In this document: one piece after another, positions 17,064 to 25,671 of the stretch
How positions within the stretch are numbered: the first letter of the stretch is position 1
Layout of the letters: every line of letters starts with the position of its first letter
Origin: Prado023 sp963697345
GTDB taxonomy: Bacteria > Actinomycetota > Actinomycetes > S36-B12 > CAIYMF01
Assembly (NCBI GenBank): GCA_963697345.1
Contig: CAVONS010000011.1
Location: forward strand, 1 to 64,000
Length of the DNA stretch: 64,000 nt
Direction: 5' to 3'
Notes under the pieces: generated by a model
Told to the model about the DNA's origin: nothing
Seen by the model: only the letters and a program-made list of their open reading frames with translations
The model's database searches: none
Position numbers and translations under genes: made by a program

Positions 17064-18107
17064 TCAGCTGCGTCGTCGCGACACGCTCGTCGCCCTGACC
17101 AGCCCCATCCCGCGCAGCGGCCGCGGAGCGAGGTGCCGCAGCACGTAGGGCGTCCGATCTGCCAGGGCCTCCTCGGTGGCGCTGTCGATGAGCGTCGCTC
17201 CGGGCCTGGCAACGGCCGTCAGGCGGCTGGCCCGGTTGACCGTCCCGCCGTAGAAGTCGCCCATCCGGGACACGAGGTGTCCCGTGGACAGCCCGATCCG
17301 CAGCACGAGCGGGTCCGGCCCGGGGGCCGACAGCGCGTGCATGGCCACGGCGATCGCCAGCGCCTCATCGGGATTGCGGGCCACGAACATGACCTCGTCG
17401 CCCAATGTCTTGACCAGTCGCGCTCCCCGGGCAGCGACGATGTCGGCCGCGCCCGTCTCGAACGCCTGCACCATCTGCGCGAGCTCCTCATCGCCCATGG
17501 CGCGGGCCAGCCGCGTGAAGCCCGCGATGTCGGCGAAGCCGACAGTGGCCACGGTCGCCTCGGCCGATGCCTCATCCTCGTCGGTGACGAAGGCCAGCCC
17601 CCGCCCGATCGCGGCCGCCAGGTGCCGACGCCAGGCGTGCACCAGCATCGACTCCAGGCCGGGCATGATGCCCTCGAGGCTCTCGGCGACCTCGTCGAGG
17701 TCAACGGGCAAGTCCGACTCGGCCAGGACCCGGGCCATGGTGTCGACCTGCCACTGGGCCAGCCTCGAGGCCGTCTGGCCGAGGCTGCGCACCACCTCGA
17801 TGGTGGTGGGCTCGTCCAGGAAGCCGCTGTCGACCCAGCCCGCCAGGAGGCACAGGGACTGCACGTCCATGGCCGTGAACGCCGCGGCGGTCCCGACGTC
17901 GGCGAAGCCCATCGCGCGCCAGTAGGGACGCGCCCGCTCCACCGTCAGCCCCGCGGCTGCAGCTGCCTGTTCGCGGGTGAAGACCGCGGGGTCGCGCAGG
18001 ACCAGCTCAGCGATCCGGTCGATCTTCTGCTGCCGGGGACCGGGAACGCTCACGCCACCGGCGACGGTCACATCACCGGCCGACGACACGTCACCGGAGT
18101 GGCTCAC
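17064..18107 (-). CDS. Class III adenylate/guanylate cyclase with N-terminal regulatory domain
   Basis: 347 residues, soluble. Residues about 25-165 form a helical regulatory region of the type seen in Mycobacterium Rv1264-like cyclases (QQKIDRIAELVL, AGLTVERARPYWRAMGFAD). The catalytic domain has both metal aspartates (D193 in GFADIAGFTRL, D237 in LVKTLGDEVMF), the purine-selecting Lys (K233), and the transition-state pair Asn291/Arg295 in GTVNRASRL. All key residues are present, so it should be active. It makes cAMP most likely. The GTG start lies two bases from the end of birA, on the same strand. Confidence 0.9.
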   Translation of the reverse strand: MSHSGDVSSAGDVTVAGGVSVPGPRQQKIDRIAELVLRDPAVFTREQAAAAAGLTVERARPYWRAMGFADVGTAAAFTAMDVQSLCLLAGWVDSGFLDEPTTIEVVRSLGQTASRLAQWQVDTMARVLAESDLPVDLDEVAESLEGIMPGLESMLVHAWRRHLAAAIGRGLAFVTDEDEASAEATVATVGFADIAGFTRLARAMGDEELAQMVQAFETGAADIVAARGARLVKTLGDEVMFVARNPDEALAIAVAMHALSAPGPDPLVLRIGLSTGHLVSRMGDFYGGTVNRASRLTAVARPGATLIDSATEEALADRTPYVLRHLAPRPLRGMGLVRATSVSRRRS

Positions 18108-18108
18108 G

Positions 18109-19035
18109 TCACCGGAGGGGGGCGTGGGTCACATCTCCGACCACGACCGTGACCTGGGTCCCGTCGGAGTCCACCAACAGGGCGCCCGTCGGGCTGATCC
18201 CCGCCCCCACGCCCACCAGATCACCGGCCCCGGGGCGCGTGACACTCAGCGGGGCGCCGATCGAGATGCAGCGCTCACGGTAGGACGCCAGCAGGCGGTC
18301 CAGGGAGTCGGTGTCGGTGCCGACAGCATCCCACGCGGTGAACCAGTGCTCGATGCGCGACAGCGCCCGACCCACGAGCTTGGCGCGCCTGGGCCGGATG
18401 ACCCCAGCCAGCGTCAACGAGGTGGCCCCCGGCACCGGCAGGTCCTCCTCGCCGAGATCCACGTTGATCCCGACCCCGAGGACGATCGCACCGGTCTGGG
18501 CGTCCCGCTCGGCCAGGATGCCGCCAACCTTGCCACCGCGGCCGCTGGGGGCATCCTCGTCGCGGATCACCAGGTCATTGGGCCACTTCAGGGAGGCTCG
18601 CACCCCGGTGACGAACTCGAGTGCCTCACAGACCGCCACGCCGGCCAGCAGCGGCAGGGCGCCCCACTCGTGCTCGGGGCCATCGGGATGCAGGACGACC
18701 GAGAACATCGCCGAGGTCCCCGCGGGAGCCTCCCAGTCGCGGTCCAGGCGACCCCGGCCGGCAGTCTGCAGGTCGGTCACCAGCACGACACCGCTGGGGC
18801 AGCCGGCGGAGGCCAGGGCGACGCCGACCGAGTTCGTCGAGGCGATCTCGGAGAACACGGTCACGCTGCGCCACGAGCCGCCGCCCTTGCGGATCGACTT
18901 GATGACTGCGGCCGTCCCGAGGTCCACCGGCCACTGGTCGACGTAGGCGACTCCAGAGGAGCGCAGGCGTTCGTCGGGGCCGGGGACGAGCGGGGCAGGC
19001 GTGGGGGCAACCGGCCCCGAGGTGATCTCAGACAC
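18109..19035 (-). CDS. birA: Biotin--[acetyl-CoA carboxylase] ligase
   Basis: 308 residues. The biotinyl-AMP loop is QTAGRGRLDRDWEAPAG, followed by SLKWPNDL and GKVGGILAE, all typical of BirA/BPL. There is no N-terminal helix-turn-helix, so it is a ligase without repressor function. It attaches biotin to the carrier lysine of AccA (23-25 kb) and lies back to back with accD. The GTG 19035 start gives the normal family length; an upstream ATG would add an unlikely extension across the promoter region. Confidence 0.92.
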   Translation of the reverse strand: MSEITSGPVAPTPAPLVPGPDERLRSSGVAYVDQWPVDLGTAAVIKSIRKGGGSWRSVTVFSEIASTNSVGVALASAGCPSGVVLVTDLQTAGRGRLDRDWEAPAGTSAMFSVVLHPDGPEHEWGALPLLAGVAVCEALEFVTGVRASLKWPNDLVIRDEDAPSGRGGKVGGILAERDAQTGAIVLGVGINVDLGEEDLPVPGATSLTLAGVIRPRRAKLVGRALSRIEHWFTAWDAVGTDTDSLDRLLASYRERCISIGAPLSVTRPGAGDLVGVGAGISPTGALLVDSDGTQVTVVVGDVTHAPLR

Positions 19036-19078
19036 AGGGATAAGGTACTTCACGAAAGCATTCCAGGAGAGGGACGAG
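19036..19078. promoter_or_regulatory. Divergent birA/accD promoter region (43 bases)
   Basis: On the minus strand TACCTT (19047-19042) lies 6 bases before birA GTG 19035, a leaderless arrangement. On the plus strand TAAGGT (19041-19046) is a candidate -10 for accD, which has a GGAG ribosome site. The two -10 boxes overlap, so the two promoters probably compete. Confidence 0.4.
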
Positions 19079-20686
19079 ATGAGCGCGAGCGCACCTGAGC
19101 CGACTGCGGCGCAGGAGGATGTCGACCTGACCACGACCGCAGGGAAGATCGCCGACCTCGAACAACGACGTCATGAGGCAGTCCTGGCCGGGAAGGCAGC
19201 GCGGATCGAGAAGCAGCACGCCAAGGGCAAGATGACCGCACGGGAGCGGCTGCGCCACTTCCTGGATGCGGGCTCCTTCGTCGAACTCGATGAACTGGCA
19301 CGACACCGCTCGCACAACTTCGGCGGCCAGCGCAATCGTCCCTACGGCGACGGCGTGGTCACCGGGCACGGCACCGTCAACGGCCGTCCCGTGTGCGTCT
19401 TCGCACAGGACTTCACCGTGTTCGGTGGCTCCCTGGGTGAGGTGTTCGGCGAGAAGATCATCAAGGTCATGGACCTCGCCCTGCGCAACGGCTGGCCGAT
19501 CGTGGGCATCAACGACTCCGGGGGTGCGCGCATCCAGGAGGGTGTGGTCTCGCTGGCCATCTACGGCGAGATCTTCCGGCGCAACGTCCAGGCCTCGGGT
19601 GTGATCCCGCAGATCTCGCTGATCATGGGGCCCTGCGCAGGAGGCGCGGTCTACTCCCCGGCGATCACCGACTTCACCGTCATGGTGGACAAGACCTCCC
19701 ACATGTTCATCACCGGCCCGGACGTCATCAAGACCGTCACCGGCGAGGACGTGGCCTTCGAGGAGCTCGGAGGGGCCCGGACACACAACACCAAGTCCGG
19801 CGTCGCGCACTACATGGGCGAGGACGAGCACGATGCCCTGGGCTACGTGCGGGCACTGCTGAGCTACCTGCCGGCCAACAACCTCGAGCGCCCCCCCGTG
19901 TTCGGCGACGAGCTCGACCTCGAGCCCAACGAGACCGACTTGGCCCTGGACAGCCTCATCCCGGACTCACCCAACCAGCCCTACGACATGCACAGGGCCA
20001 TCGAGGCGATCCTCGACGACGAGGAGTTCCTCGAGGTCCAGCCCTTGTTCGCCCCCAACATGGTCATCGGCTTCGGCCGGGTCGAGGGCCACTCGGTCGG
20101 GATCGTGGCCAACCAGCCGATGCAGTTCGCCGGGACGCTGGACATCGACGCCTCCGAGAAGGCAGCTCGCTTCGTGCGCACCTGCGACGCGTTCAACATC
20201 CCCGTCGTCACGTTCGTCGACGTCCCCGGCTTCCTGCCCGGCACCTCGCAGGAATGGGACGGGATCATCCGTCGTGGCGCCAAGCTCATCTACGCCTACG
20301 TGGAGGCGACCGTCCCGAAGGTCACGGTCATCACGCGCAAGGCCTATGGCGGTGCGTACGTCGTCATGGGCTCCAAGCACCTCGGCGGCGATGTGAACAT
20401 CGCCTGGCCCACCGGCCAGATCGCCGTGATGGGCGCCCAGGGCGCCGTGAGCATCCTGTACCGCAAGGAGCTGGCTGCTGCCGAGGATCCGGCGGCCACC
20501 CGCGCCGAGCTCGAGGCGGAGTACAACCTCCAACTGGCCAACCCCTACCTGGCCGGAGAGCGCGGCTACATCGACAACGTGATCCTGCCGCACGAGACGC
20601 GGGCCGAGGTCGCACGGGCCCTGCGGATCCTGCGCAACAAGCGCGAGACCCATCCGCCCAAGAAGCACGGGAACATCCCGCTGTGA
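19079..20686 (+). CDS. accD: Acyl-CoA (propionyl/acetyl-CoA) carboxylase beta subunit, AccD5/PccB type
   Basis: 535 residues, the carboxyltransferase half of acyl-CoA carboxylase. It transfers CO2 from carboxybiotin on AccA to propionyl-CoA or acetyl-CoA. Family segments are KMTARERL, GINDSGGARIQEG (acyl-CoA oxyanion hole), PCAGGAVYSPAITDF, and RKAYGGAYVVMGSK with GQIAVMGAQGAV near the C-terminus. In LPGTSQEWDGIIRRG the residue aligned with Asp422 of Streptomyces PccB / Asp437 of AccD5, known to set acyl-chain preference, is Ser. The substrate range may therefore differ. Its stop overlaps accE (GTGA). Confidence 0.93.
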   Translation: MSASAPEPTAAQEDVDLTTTAGKIADLEQRRHEAVLAGKAARIEKQHAKGKMTARERLRHFLDAGSFVELDELARHRSHNFGGQRNRPYGDGVVTGHGTVNGRPVCVFAQDFTVFGGSLGEVFGEKIIKVMDLALRNGWPIVGINDSGGARIQEGVVSLAIYGEIFRRNVQASGVIPQISLIMGPCAGGAVYSPAITDFTVMVDKTSHMFITGPDVIKTVTGEDVAFEELGGARTHNTKSGVAHYMGEDEHDALGYVRALLSYLPANNLERPPVFGDELDLEPNETDLALDSLIPDSPNQPYDMHRAIEAILDDEEFLEVQPLFAPNMVIGFGRVEGHSVGIVANQPMQFAGTLDIDASEKAARFVRTCDAFNIPVVTFVDVPGFLPGTSQEWDGIIRRGAKLIYAYVEATVPKVTVITRKAYGGAYVVMGSKHLGGDVNIAWPTGQIAVMGAQGAVSILYRKELAAAEDPAATRAELEAEYNLQLANPYLAGERGYIDNVILPHETRAEVARALRILRNKRETHPPKKHGNIPL

Positions 20687-20904
20687 CCGGCGCGGAGCAG
20701 GAGGTGCGCCCCGCGCTGCGGATCGTGCGCGGCGCACCGACCGCGGAGGAGATCGCAGCCCTGGTCACGGTCCTGGCTGCCGTCAGCGGGGGTGCGGGGC
20801 CCAGCGGGACCGACCAGCCCACCTCGCAGTGGGCGCCACCTGCCCGGCTGGTGCGGACCAGCGCCGAACCCAGCGGCTGGTGGGAGTCCGCGCTCCCCCG
20901 TTGA
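20683..20904 (+). CDS. accE: Acyl-CoA carboxylase epsilon subunit
   Basis: 73 residues, too small for many gene finders. RIVRGAPTAEEIAALVTVLAAV at the N-terminus and a Trp-containing tail match the actinobacterial AccE/PccE subunit, which stabilises the alpha-beta carboxylase complex. The GTG start overlaps the accD stop (GTGA), the usual arrangement. Confidence 0.88.
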   Translation: MTGAEQEVRPALRIVRGAPTAEEIAALVTVLAAVSGGAGPSGTDQPTSQWAPPARLVRTSAEPSGWWESALPR

Positions 20905-20921
20905 GAGCACGCATGTGCCAC

Positions 20922-20934
20922 TAGGCTGCCGCTC
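20922..20934 (+). promoter_or_regulatory. Leaderless-type -10 box inside the acc operon
   Basis: TAGGCT (20922-20927), 7 bases, then GTG 20935. It indicates that the unrecognised gene can be transcribed separately from accDE. Confidence 0.45.
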
Positions 20935-22662
20935 GTGAACCCCGACCGGCCCTCCGCTGACGGCCGGCCAGTGGTCGTCTTCGTGCTGCGCCGCCTGGTT
21001 GCCGGGGGGCCACCGACCGCCCTCTGGCTGGAACGCCTGCGAGTGTTCGCCGCGGCCGGCTGGGCCACTCATGCAGCGTTCATCAGGACCGATCCGGACC
21101 TCGAGGACACGATCACCGCGCTGCGATCCTCCGGGCAGCTGCCCGCGAGCACCGGCACCCACCACTTCGCCCTGCGGGATCGCCGGATCCGGCCCGCGTG
21201 GTGGGCGCAACGGCCCACCGACGAGCCGGTGCAGGCCCGCATCGGCGACTGGCTGGACTGGCTGACCGGCGAGGTCCCCGGCTGCGTGGTGATCGCCGAT
21301 GAGTCGGCCTCCTACTCCTACGTGGCGGCGATGAGCAACCCGCTCGTGGCGCGCGTCGCAGCACTGCATGACTCCCAGGACGAGCCGGTCCATGCCGACG
21401 CCGCTGGCCAGGTCCCGGATCCCGACTCGGTCCTGGGGCCGAACTCCGAGCCCCCGGCCGCGTCAGCAGAGCCATTGTCCGCCTTCGACGGGCTGGTGCT
21501 CCCACATCGGGCCATGTCCGACGAGGTCGGGGCGGCACTCGCCCCGGGGCCCAAGGTCGTGGTCATCCCCACGACCAGCGCGGGCCCTCTGGAGGGCCGC
21601 GGAGCGAGCCCGGCAGCCTGGGCCACGTGGGTCACCTTCGCCGGCGATTTGGCTCAGGGGGCCTGCGACCATCGTTCGCCGAGCCTGCTGATCGATTCGG
21701 TTGCCACCTCGAGTCGGATCCTGCGCCTCTCCGGGGTCCTGGCCGACGACTCCAGCAGCCTGGACTCCTGGTCCTTCGACCTTCCCACGCTCGTCGAGCC
21801 GGCAGGGTGGATCACCAACCCACCTCCGGTCGTCTCCGACGAGGACGCCGAGCCCGACGACCCGCCGGCCCACGCACACGCCGCCGACGCCACGCGGGAC
21901 GTGGTGTGCGAGCTGCGGTCCAACGCCCTGGCCTTCGTCGCCAACCGACAGGGCCCCTTCAGCATCTCGTACACGAATGGAACAGATGCGATACCGATGC
22001 TGACAACGGACTTCGACACCAGGCTCATCGCCTCCCGGGCCGGCAACGCCACGATCGCGCGGCGCCCGGACGGAACCGTCTGGGTCAGCGCCCTGCCGGA
22101 ACTGCAGTTCGCGCACATCGTGGAGGGACGCCTCCTGGTCCAGATGGCAGAAGCGGGGACACCCACGGACATCACGCACGCCCTGAGCTGGGGCTGCGAC
22201 GTCGACTGGGCCGACCTCGCGGCGACGCCTGAGGGCGCGAGCTTCACCGGACGCCTGCGGGCGACCAGGATCGCACCGGCCGACGATTCCCCGCCCTCGA
22301 TCTGCATCACAGACGTCGCCGGCTACTCCCGCCCCGTGGGCGCCCTGCGCTACGTCGGCGAACCCGCGATCGACGGATTGTCCTGGAGCCGGCCCGTCGC
22401 CGGTGTGCTCGAGACCGACCCGCTGGTCGCCACGACCGACCTCTCCGGGGGCGCCCTGTCCCTGCACGTGGGGTTCCGCGGCATGCTCGTGCCGGTGGGT
22501 GGCCTGTGGACCCATGGACATCGATCCAACATGCGCCTGACGTGCCCGCGCGGCTCCGTGACACTGCTGCCCTCGCCGGGTGGCCGGGTCCTGGTCGCGC
22601 CGGGCCGGGGGTACCGCGCACGGACCTCGGGGGCGATCCGTCGCGTGGTGAGCCGTGGCTGA
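20935..22662 (+). CDS. Unrecognised 575-residue protein, possibly with a degenerate glycosyltransferase-like N-terminus
   Basis: I do not recognise a family with confidence. The N-terminus (VVVFVLRRLVAGGPPTALWL, then a FAAAGWATHAAFI region) has the strand-Gly-rich loop-helix look of GT-B glycosyltransferases such as TagE, and VIADESASYSYVAAM and AALHDSQ also fit such a fold. The C-terminal donor-binding half with its E-x7-E motif is missing; residues 300-575 look like beta-rich, Pro/Asp-rich sequence. No signal peptide or membrane segment is obvious. It sits between accE and maf, overlapping maf by 8 bases, and has its own promoter. A cytoplasmic envelope-related role is a guess. Confidence 0.6.
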   Translation: MNPDRPSADGRPVVVFVLRRLVAGGPPTALWLERLRVFAAAGWATHAAFIRTDPDLEDTITALRSSGQLPASTGTHHFALRDRRIRPAWWAQRPTDEPVQARIGDWLDWLTGEVPGCVVIADESASYSYVAAMSNPLVARVAALHDSQDEPVHADAAGQVPDPDSVLGPNSEPPAASAEPLSAFDGLVLPHRAMSDEVGAALAPGPKVVVIPTTSAGPLEGRGASPAAWATWVTFAGDLAQGACDHRSPSLLIDSVATSSRILRLSGVLADDSSSLDSWSFDLPTLVEPAGWITNPPPVVSDEDAEPDDPPAHAHAADATRDVVCELRSNALAFVANRQGPFSISYTNGTDAIPMLTTDFDTRLIASRAGNATIARRPDGTVWVSALPELQFAHIVEGRLLVQMAEAGTPTDITHALSWGCDVDWADLAATPEGASFTGRLRATRIAPADDSPPSICITDVAGYSRPVGALRYVGEPAIDGLSWSRPVAGVLETDPLVATTDLSGGALSLHVGFRGMLVPVGGLWTHGHRSNMRLTCPRGSVTLLPSPGGRVLVAPGRGYRARTSGAIRRVVSRG

Positions 22663-23344
22663 GCGGCTGCCCGATCCGGGGCTGCCCACACCAGCGAGCG
22701 GCCGCCCCACCCTCGTGCTGGGCTCGGCCTCCCCGGCGCGTGCAACCCTGCTGGGCAACGCCGGCGTCACCCCCATCATCTGGCACAGCCGGGTGGATGA
22801 GGACGCCCTGATCGCCGATGCAGGTGCTCAGGCCGCCGACCCGATCACCGTGACCCAGCTGCTGGCCACGGCCAAGGCCCGCGACGTCGCCGACCAGGTC
22901 CGATCCGGAGCCGTACCCGGGATCCCCGCGGGACCCGTCCTGGTCATCGGTGCGGACTCGATGCTGGCCTTCGGCGGGAGGGTCCTGGGCAAGGCGCGCA
23001 CAGCCCAGGAGATCCGGGAGCGATGGGCGGCCATGTCCAGACGATCCGGGGTGCTGTTCACCGGTCACACCGTCATCGAGCTGACCACCGACCGGCAGGT
23101 CGAGCGGACCGTGGCCACGACCGTACGCTTCGGCCACCCGGACCCCGTCGAGCTCGAGGCCTACATCGCCTCCGGCGAGCCGTTCGAGGTGGCCGGGTCG
23201 TGCACGATCGACGGTCTCGGCGGTCCCTTCATCGACGGGATCGACGGTGACCACACGAACGTCATCGGCCTGTCCCTGCCGGCACTGCGCTCCCTCCTGG
23301 CCGAGCTCGGCTTCCGCTGGACCGACCTCTGGAGCCCAGCCTGA
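22655..23344 (+). CDS. maf: Maf-like nucleotide pyrophosphatase
   Basis: 229 residues. LVLGSASPARATLLGNAGV is the Maf signature, VIGADSMLAFGGRVLGKA contains the catalytic Asp region, and SGVLFTGHTVIEL plus FIDGIDGDHTNVIGLSLPAL complete the fold. Maf proteins hydrolyse non-canonical or modified NTPs to NMP and PPi. The position between accDE and accA is conserved in many actinobacteria. GTG start overlapping the preceding gene. Confidence 0.9.
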   Translation: MAERLPDPGLPTPASGRPTLVLGSASPARATLLGNAGVTPIIWHSRVDEDALIADAGAQAADPITVTQLLATAKARDVADQVRSGAVPGIPAGPVLVIGADSMLAFGGRVLGKARTAQEIRERWAAMSRRSGVLFTGHTVIELTTDRQVERTVATTVRFGHPDPVELEAYIASGEPFEVAGSCTIDGLGGPFIDGIDGDHTNVIGLSLPALRSLLAELGFRWTDLWSPA

Positions 23345-23376
23345 CGGGTGGCCGCAGCATCAGGACCGCCGCTCCG

Positions 23377-23408
23377 TAGGATGTCAAGCAGTCCGCCCGA
23401 TATCGGGC
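23377..23408 (+). promoter_or_regulatory. accA promoter -10 with adjacent palindrome
   Basis: TAGGAT (23377-23382) is a good -10 box, and a perfect 14-base palindrome GCCCGATATCGGGC (23395-23408) lies just downstream of the expected transcript start. That is the position of a blocking operator. The leader to ATG 23435 is about 45 bases. The cognate regulator is unknown. Confidence 0.45.
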
Positions 23409-23434
23409 TCCGGTGCGCTGTGAGGGGTGCGGGA

Positions 23435-25204
23435 ATGAAGAAGGTTCTGATCGCCAACCGTGGGGAGATCGCGATCCGCGTCGCCCGAGCCTGCCGGGAT
23501 GCCGGCATCGCCTCAGTGGCCGTGTACGCCGACCCGGACCGGGACGCGCTGCACGTGAAGGCCGCCGACGAGGCGTTCGCCCTGGGAGGCACCACGGCTG
23601 CCGAGACCTATCTCGTGTTCGACAAGCTGCTCGACGTCGCCCGTCGCAGCGGGGCCGACGCGGTGCACCCGGGATACGGCTTCCTGTCCGAGAACGCCGA
23701 CTTCGCCCAGGCGGTCATCGACGCCGGCCTGACGTGGATCGGGCCACCCCCCGAGGCGATCCGATCCCTGGGCGACAAGGTGTCCGCCCGGCACATCGCT
23801 GCGCGTGCGGGCGCCCCCCAGGTGCGGGGAACCGCGGAGCCCGTTGCTGGCGCCGACGAGGTCGTGACCTTCGCCGAGGAGGTCGGCCTGCCGATCGCCA
23901 TCAAGGCCGCCTTCGGCGGTGGCGGGCGCGGGCTGAAGGTCGCCCGCACCATGGAGGAGATCCCCGAGCTGTTCGACTCAGCCGTTCGTGAGGCCGTGGC
24001 GGCCTTCGGACGGGGCGAGTGCTTCGTCGAGCAGTACCTGGACAGCCCGCGGCACGTCGAGACGCAGGTCCTGGCCGACAAGCACGGCAACGTCGTGGTG
24101 GTCTCCACCCGCGACTGCTCCCTGCAGCGTCGGCACCAGAAGCTCGTCGAGGAGGCGCCCGCGCCCTTCCTCAGCGCGGAGCAGGTGCAGCGCCTCTACG
24201 AGTCGAGCAAGGCGATCGTCCGCGAGGCCGGCTACTACGGTGCCGGCACCTGTGAGTTCCTGGTCGGCAAGGACGGCACGATCTCCTTCCTGGAGGTGAA
24301 CACCCGCCTGCAGGTGGAGCACCCGGTCACCGAGGAGGTCTCGGGCATCGACCTGGTGCGCGAGCAGTTCCGGATCGCCGACGGCGAGGAGCTGGGCTAC
24401 GACGACCCGCCGCTGCGTGGGCACTCCATCGAGTTCCGGATCAACGGCGAGGACCCGGGGCGCAACTTCCTGCCCGCACCCGGGGCCCTGACCGTGTGGC
24501 ATCCGCCCGCTGGGCCGGGCATCCGCGTCGACGGCGGCTTCCAGCAGGGCGATGAGATCGGCGGGAACTTCGACTCCCTGCTGGCCAAGCTGATCGTGAC
24601 GGGCCATGACCGTCAGCAGGCCATCGAGCGCTCGCGCCGCGCACTGGCCGAGTTCGAGGTCGAGGGCATCGCCACGGCGATCACCTTCCACCGTGCGGTC
24701 GTGTCGGATCCCGCCTTCGCGCCCGCGGACCCGGACCAGGCGTTCACCGTGCACACGCGGTGGATCGAGACCGAGTTCGTCAATGAGATCCCGCCCTATG
24801 CCGGGGCCGCAGGAACCGTGGCAGAGCCCGAGGAGCGCTCCACAGTGGTGGTCGAGGTCGGCGGCAAGCGCGTCGAGGTCAGCCTGCCCGAGGGCATCGC
24901 CCTCGGCGGTGGTGGCGGAGGCAGTGGTGCCAAGAAGGCGGCACCCAAGCGGGGTGGCAGCAAGAAGGCTGGCGGCGCTGCGACCGGCGACTCCCTGGCC
25001 GCCCCCATGCAGGGGACGATCGTCAAGATCGCGGTCGAGGAGGGCCAGCAGGTGGCTTCCGGTGACCTGATCGTGGTGCTCGAGGCGATGAAGATGGAAC
25101 AGCCGCTCAACGCCCACCGTGCCGGTGTGATCACGGGCCTGTCGGCGCAGATCGGCACGACCGTGCCGACGGGCACGGTCCTGTGCGAGATCAAGGACGC
25201 CTGA
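23435..25204 (+). CDS. accA: Acyl-CoA carboxylase alpha subunit (biotin carboxylase plus biotin carrier)
   Basis: 589 residues. Biotin carboxylase domain at 1-450: KKVLIANRGEIAIRVARACR, GYGFLSENADFA, AFGGGGRGLKVA (ATP loop), VNTRLQVEHPVTE. A Gly/Lys-rich hinge (GGGGGGSGAKKAAPKRGG) follows, then a biotin carrier domain with EAMKMEQP, the biotinyl lysine at about residue 553. It carboxylates biotin with ATP and bicarbonate and hands it to AccD. ATG 23435 matches the family start, and the upstream in-frame ATG is rejected. This subunit is often shared by several AccD partners. Confidence 0.95.
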   Translation: MKKVLIANRGEIAIRVARACRDAGIASVAVYADPDRDALHVKAADEAFALGGTTAAETYLVFDKLLDVARRSGADAVHPGYGFLSENADFAQAVIDAGLTWIGPPPEAIRSLGDKVSARHIAARAGAPQVRGTAEPVAGADEVVTFAEEVGLPIAIKAAFGGGGRGLKVARTMEEIPELFDSAVREAVAAFGRGECFVEQYLDSPRHVETQVLADKHGNVVVVSTRDCSLQRRHQKLVEEAPAPFLSAEQVQRLYESSKAIVREAGYYGAGTCEFLVGKDGTISFLEVNTRLQVEHPVTEEVSGIDLVREQFRIADGEELGYDDPPLRGHSIEFRINGEDPGRNFLPAPGALTVWHPPAGPGIRVDGGFQQGDEIGGNFDSLLAKLIVTGHDRQQAIERSRRALAEFEVEGIATAITFHRAVVSDPAFAPADPDQAFTVHTRWIETEFVNEIPPYAGAAGTVAEPEERSTVVVEVGGKRVEVSLPEGIALGGGGGGSGAKKAAPKRGGSKKAGGAATGDSLAAPMQGTIVKIAVEEGQQVASGDLIVVLEAMKMEQPLNAHRAGVITGLSAQIGTTVPTGTVLCEIKDA

Positions 25205-25221
25205 CCACGACACCGCAACGG

Positions 25222-25671
25222 ATGTCCGGCGACATGATCACCGTGCGGCTCGCCGACTTCACCGAGGTCCAGGACCTGCAGCGACTGGTCCTGCGGCCCT
25301 CAGGCCCGCTTCCCGGGGACGGTCCACCACCGGTCGGCGCCCTGCACATCGGCGCGTTCGACGGGGGCCGGGCGGTCGGCGCGACCACGCTGGCGGCAGC
25401 CGACTGGCCGGGCCCGGGGCAGGTTCCCGGTCCCACCTGGCAGCTGAGCAGGATGGCCGTCCACCCCGACCACCAGGGCCAGGGAATCGGTCGCCGCGTC
25501 GTGGAGCTGGCAGTCGAGACCGTGTCGTCCCGCGGTGCCAGCACCCTGTGGGCCATGGCCAGGCTCGGGGCACTGGGGTTCTACACCGGGTCCGGATGGT
25601 CAGAGGTCGGCCAGACCTGGATCAAGCCCGGGGCCGGACCACATCGCTACGTGATCCTCGCCTGCCGGTGA
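25222..25671 (+). CDS. GNAT family N-acetyltransferase
   Basis: 149 residues. The acetyl-CoA loop is LSRMAVHPDHQGQGIGRRVVELA, followed by LGALGFYTGSGW, the usual GNAT C-terminal motif. The substrate is unknown. It directly follows accA (18 bases from the stop to the chosen ATG; a further ATG 12 bases later is possible) and overlaps the end of the convergent amidotransferase gene by 25 bases. Confidence 0.85.
   Translation: MSGDMITVRLADFTEVQDLQRLVLRPSGPLPGDGPPPVGALHIGAFDGGRAVGATTLAAADWPGPGQVPGPTWQLSRMAVHPDHQGQGIGRRVVELAVETVSSRGASTLWAMARLGALGFYTGSGWSEVGQTWIKPGAGPHRYVILACR

Noticed and set aside
18080..18120. Direct repeats ACGTCACCGGA at 18088 and 18106
   Set aside because: They encode the low-complexity N-terminus of the cyclase and the end of birA; too short and coding to call a regulatory repeat.
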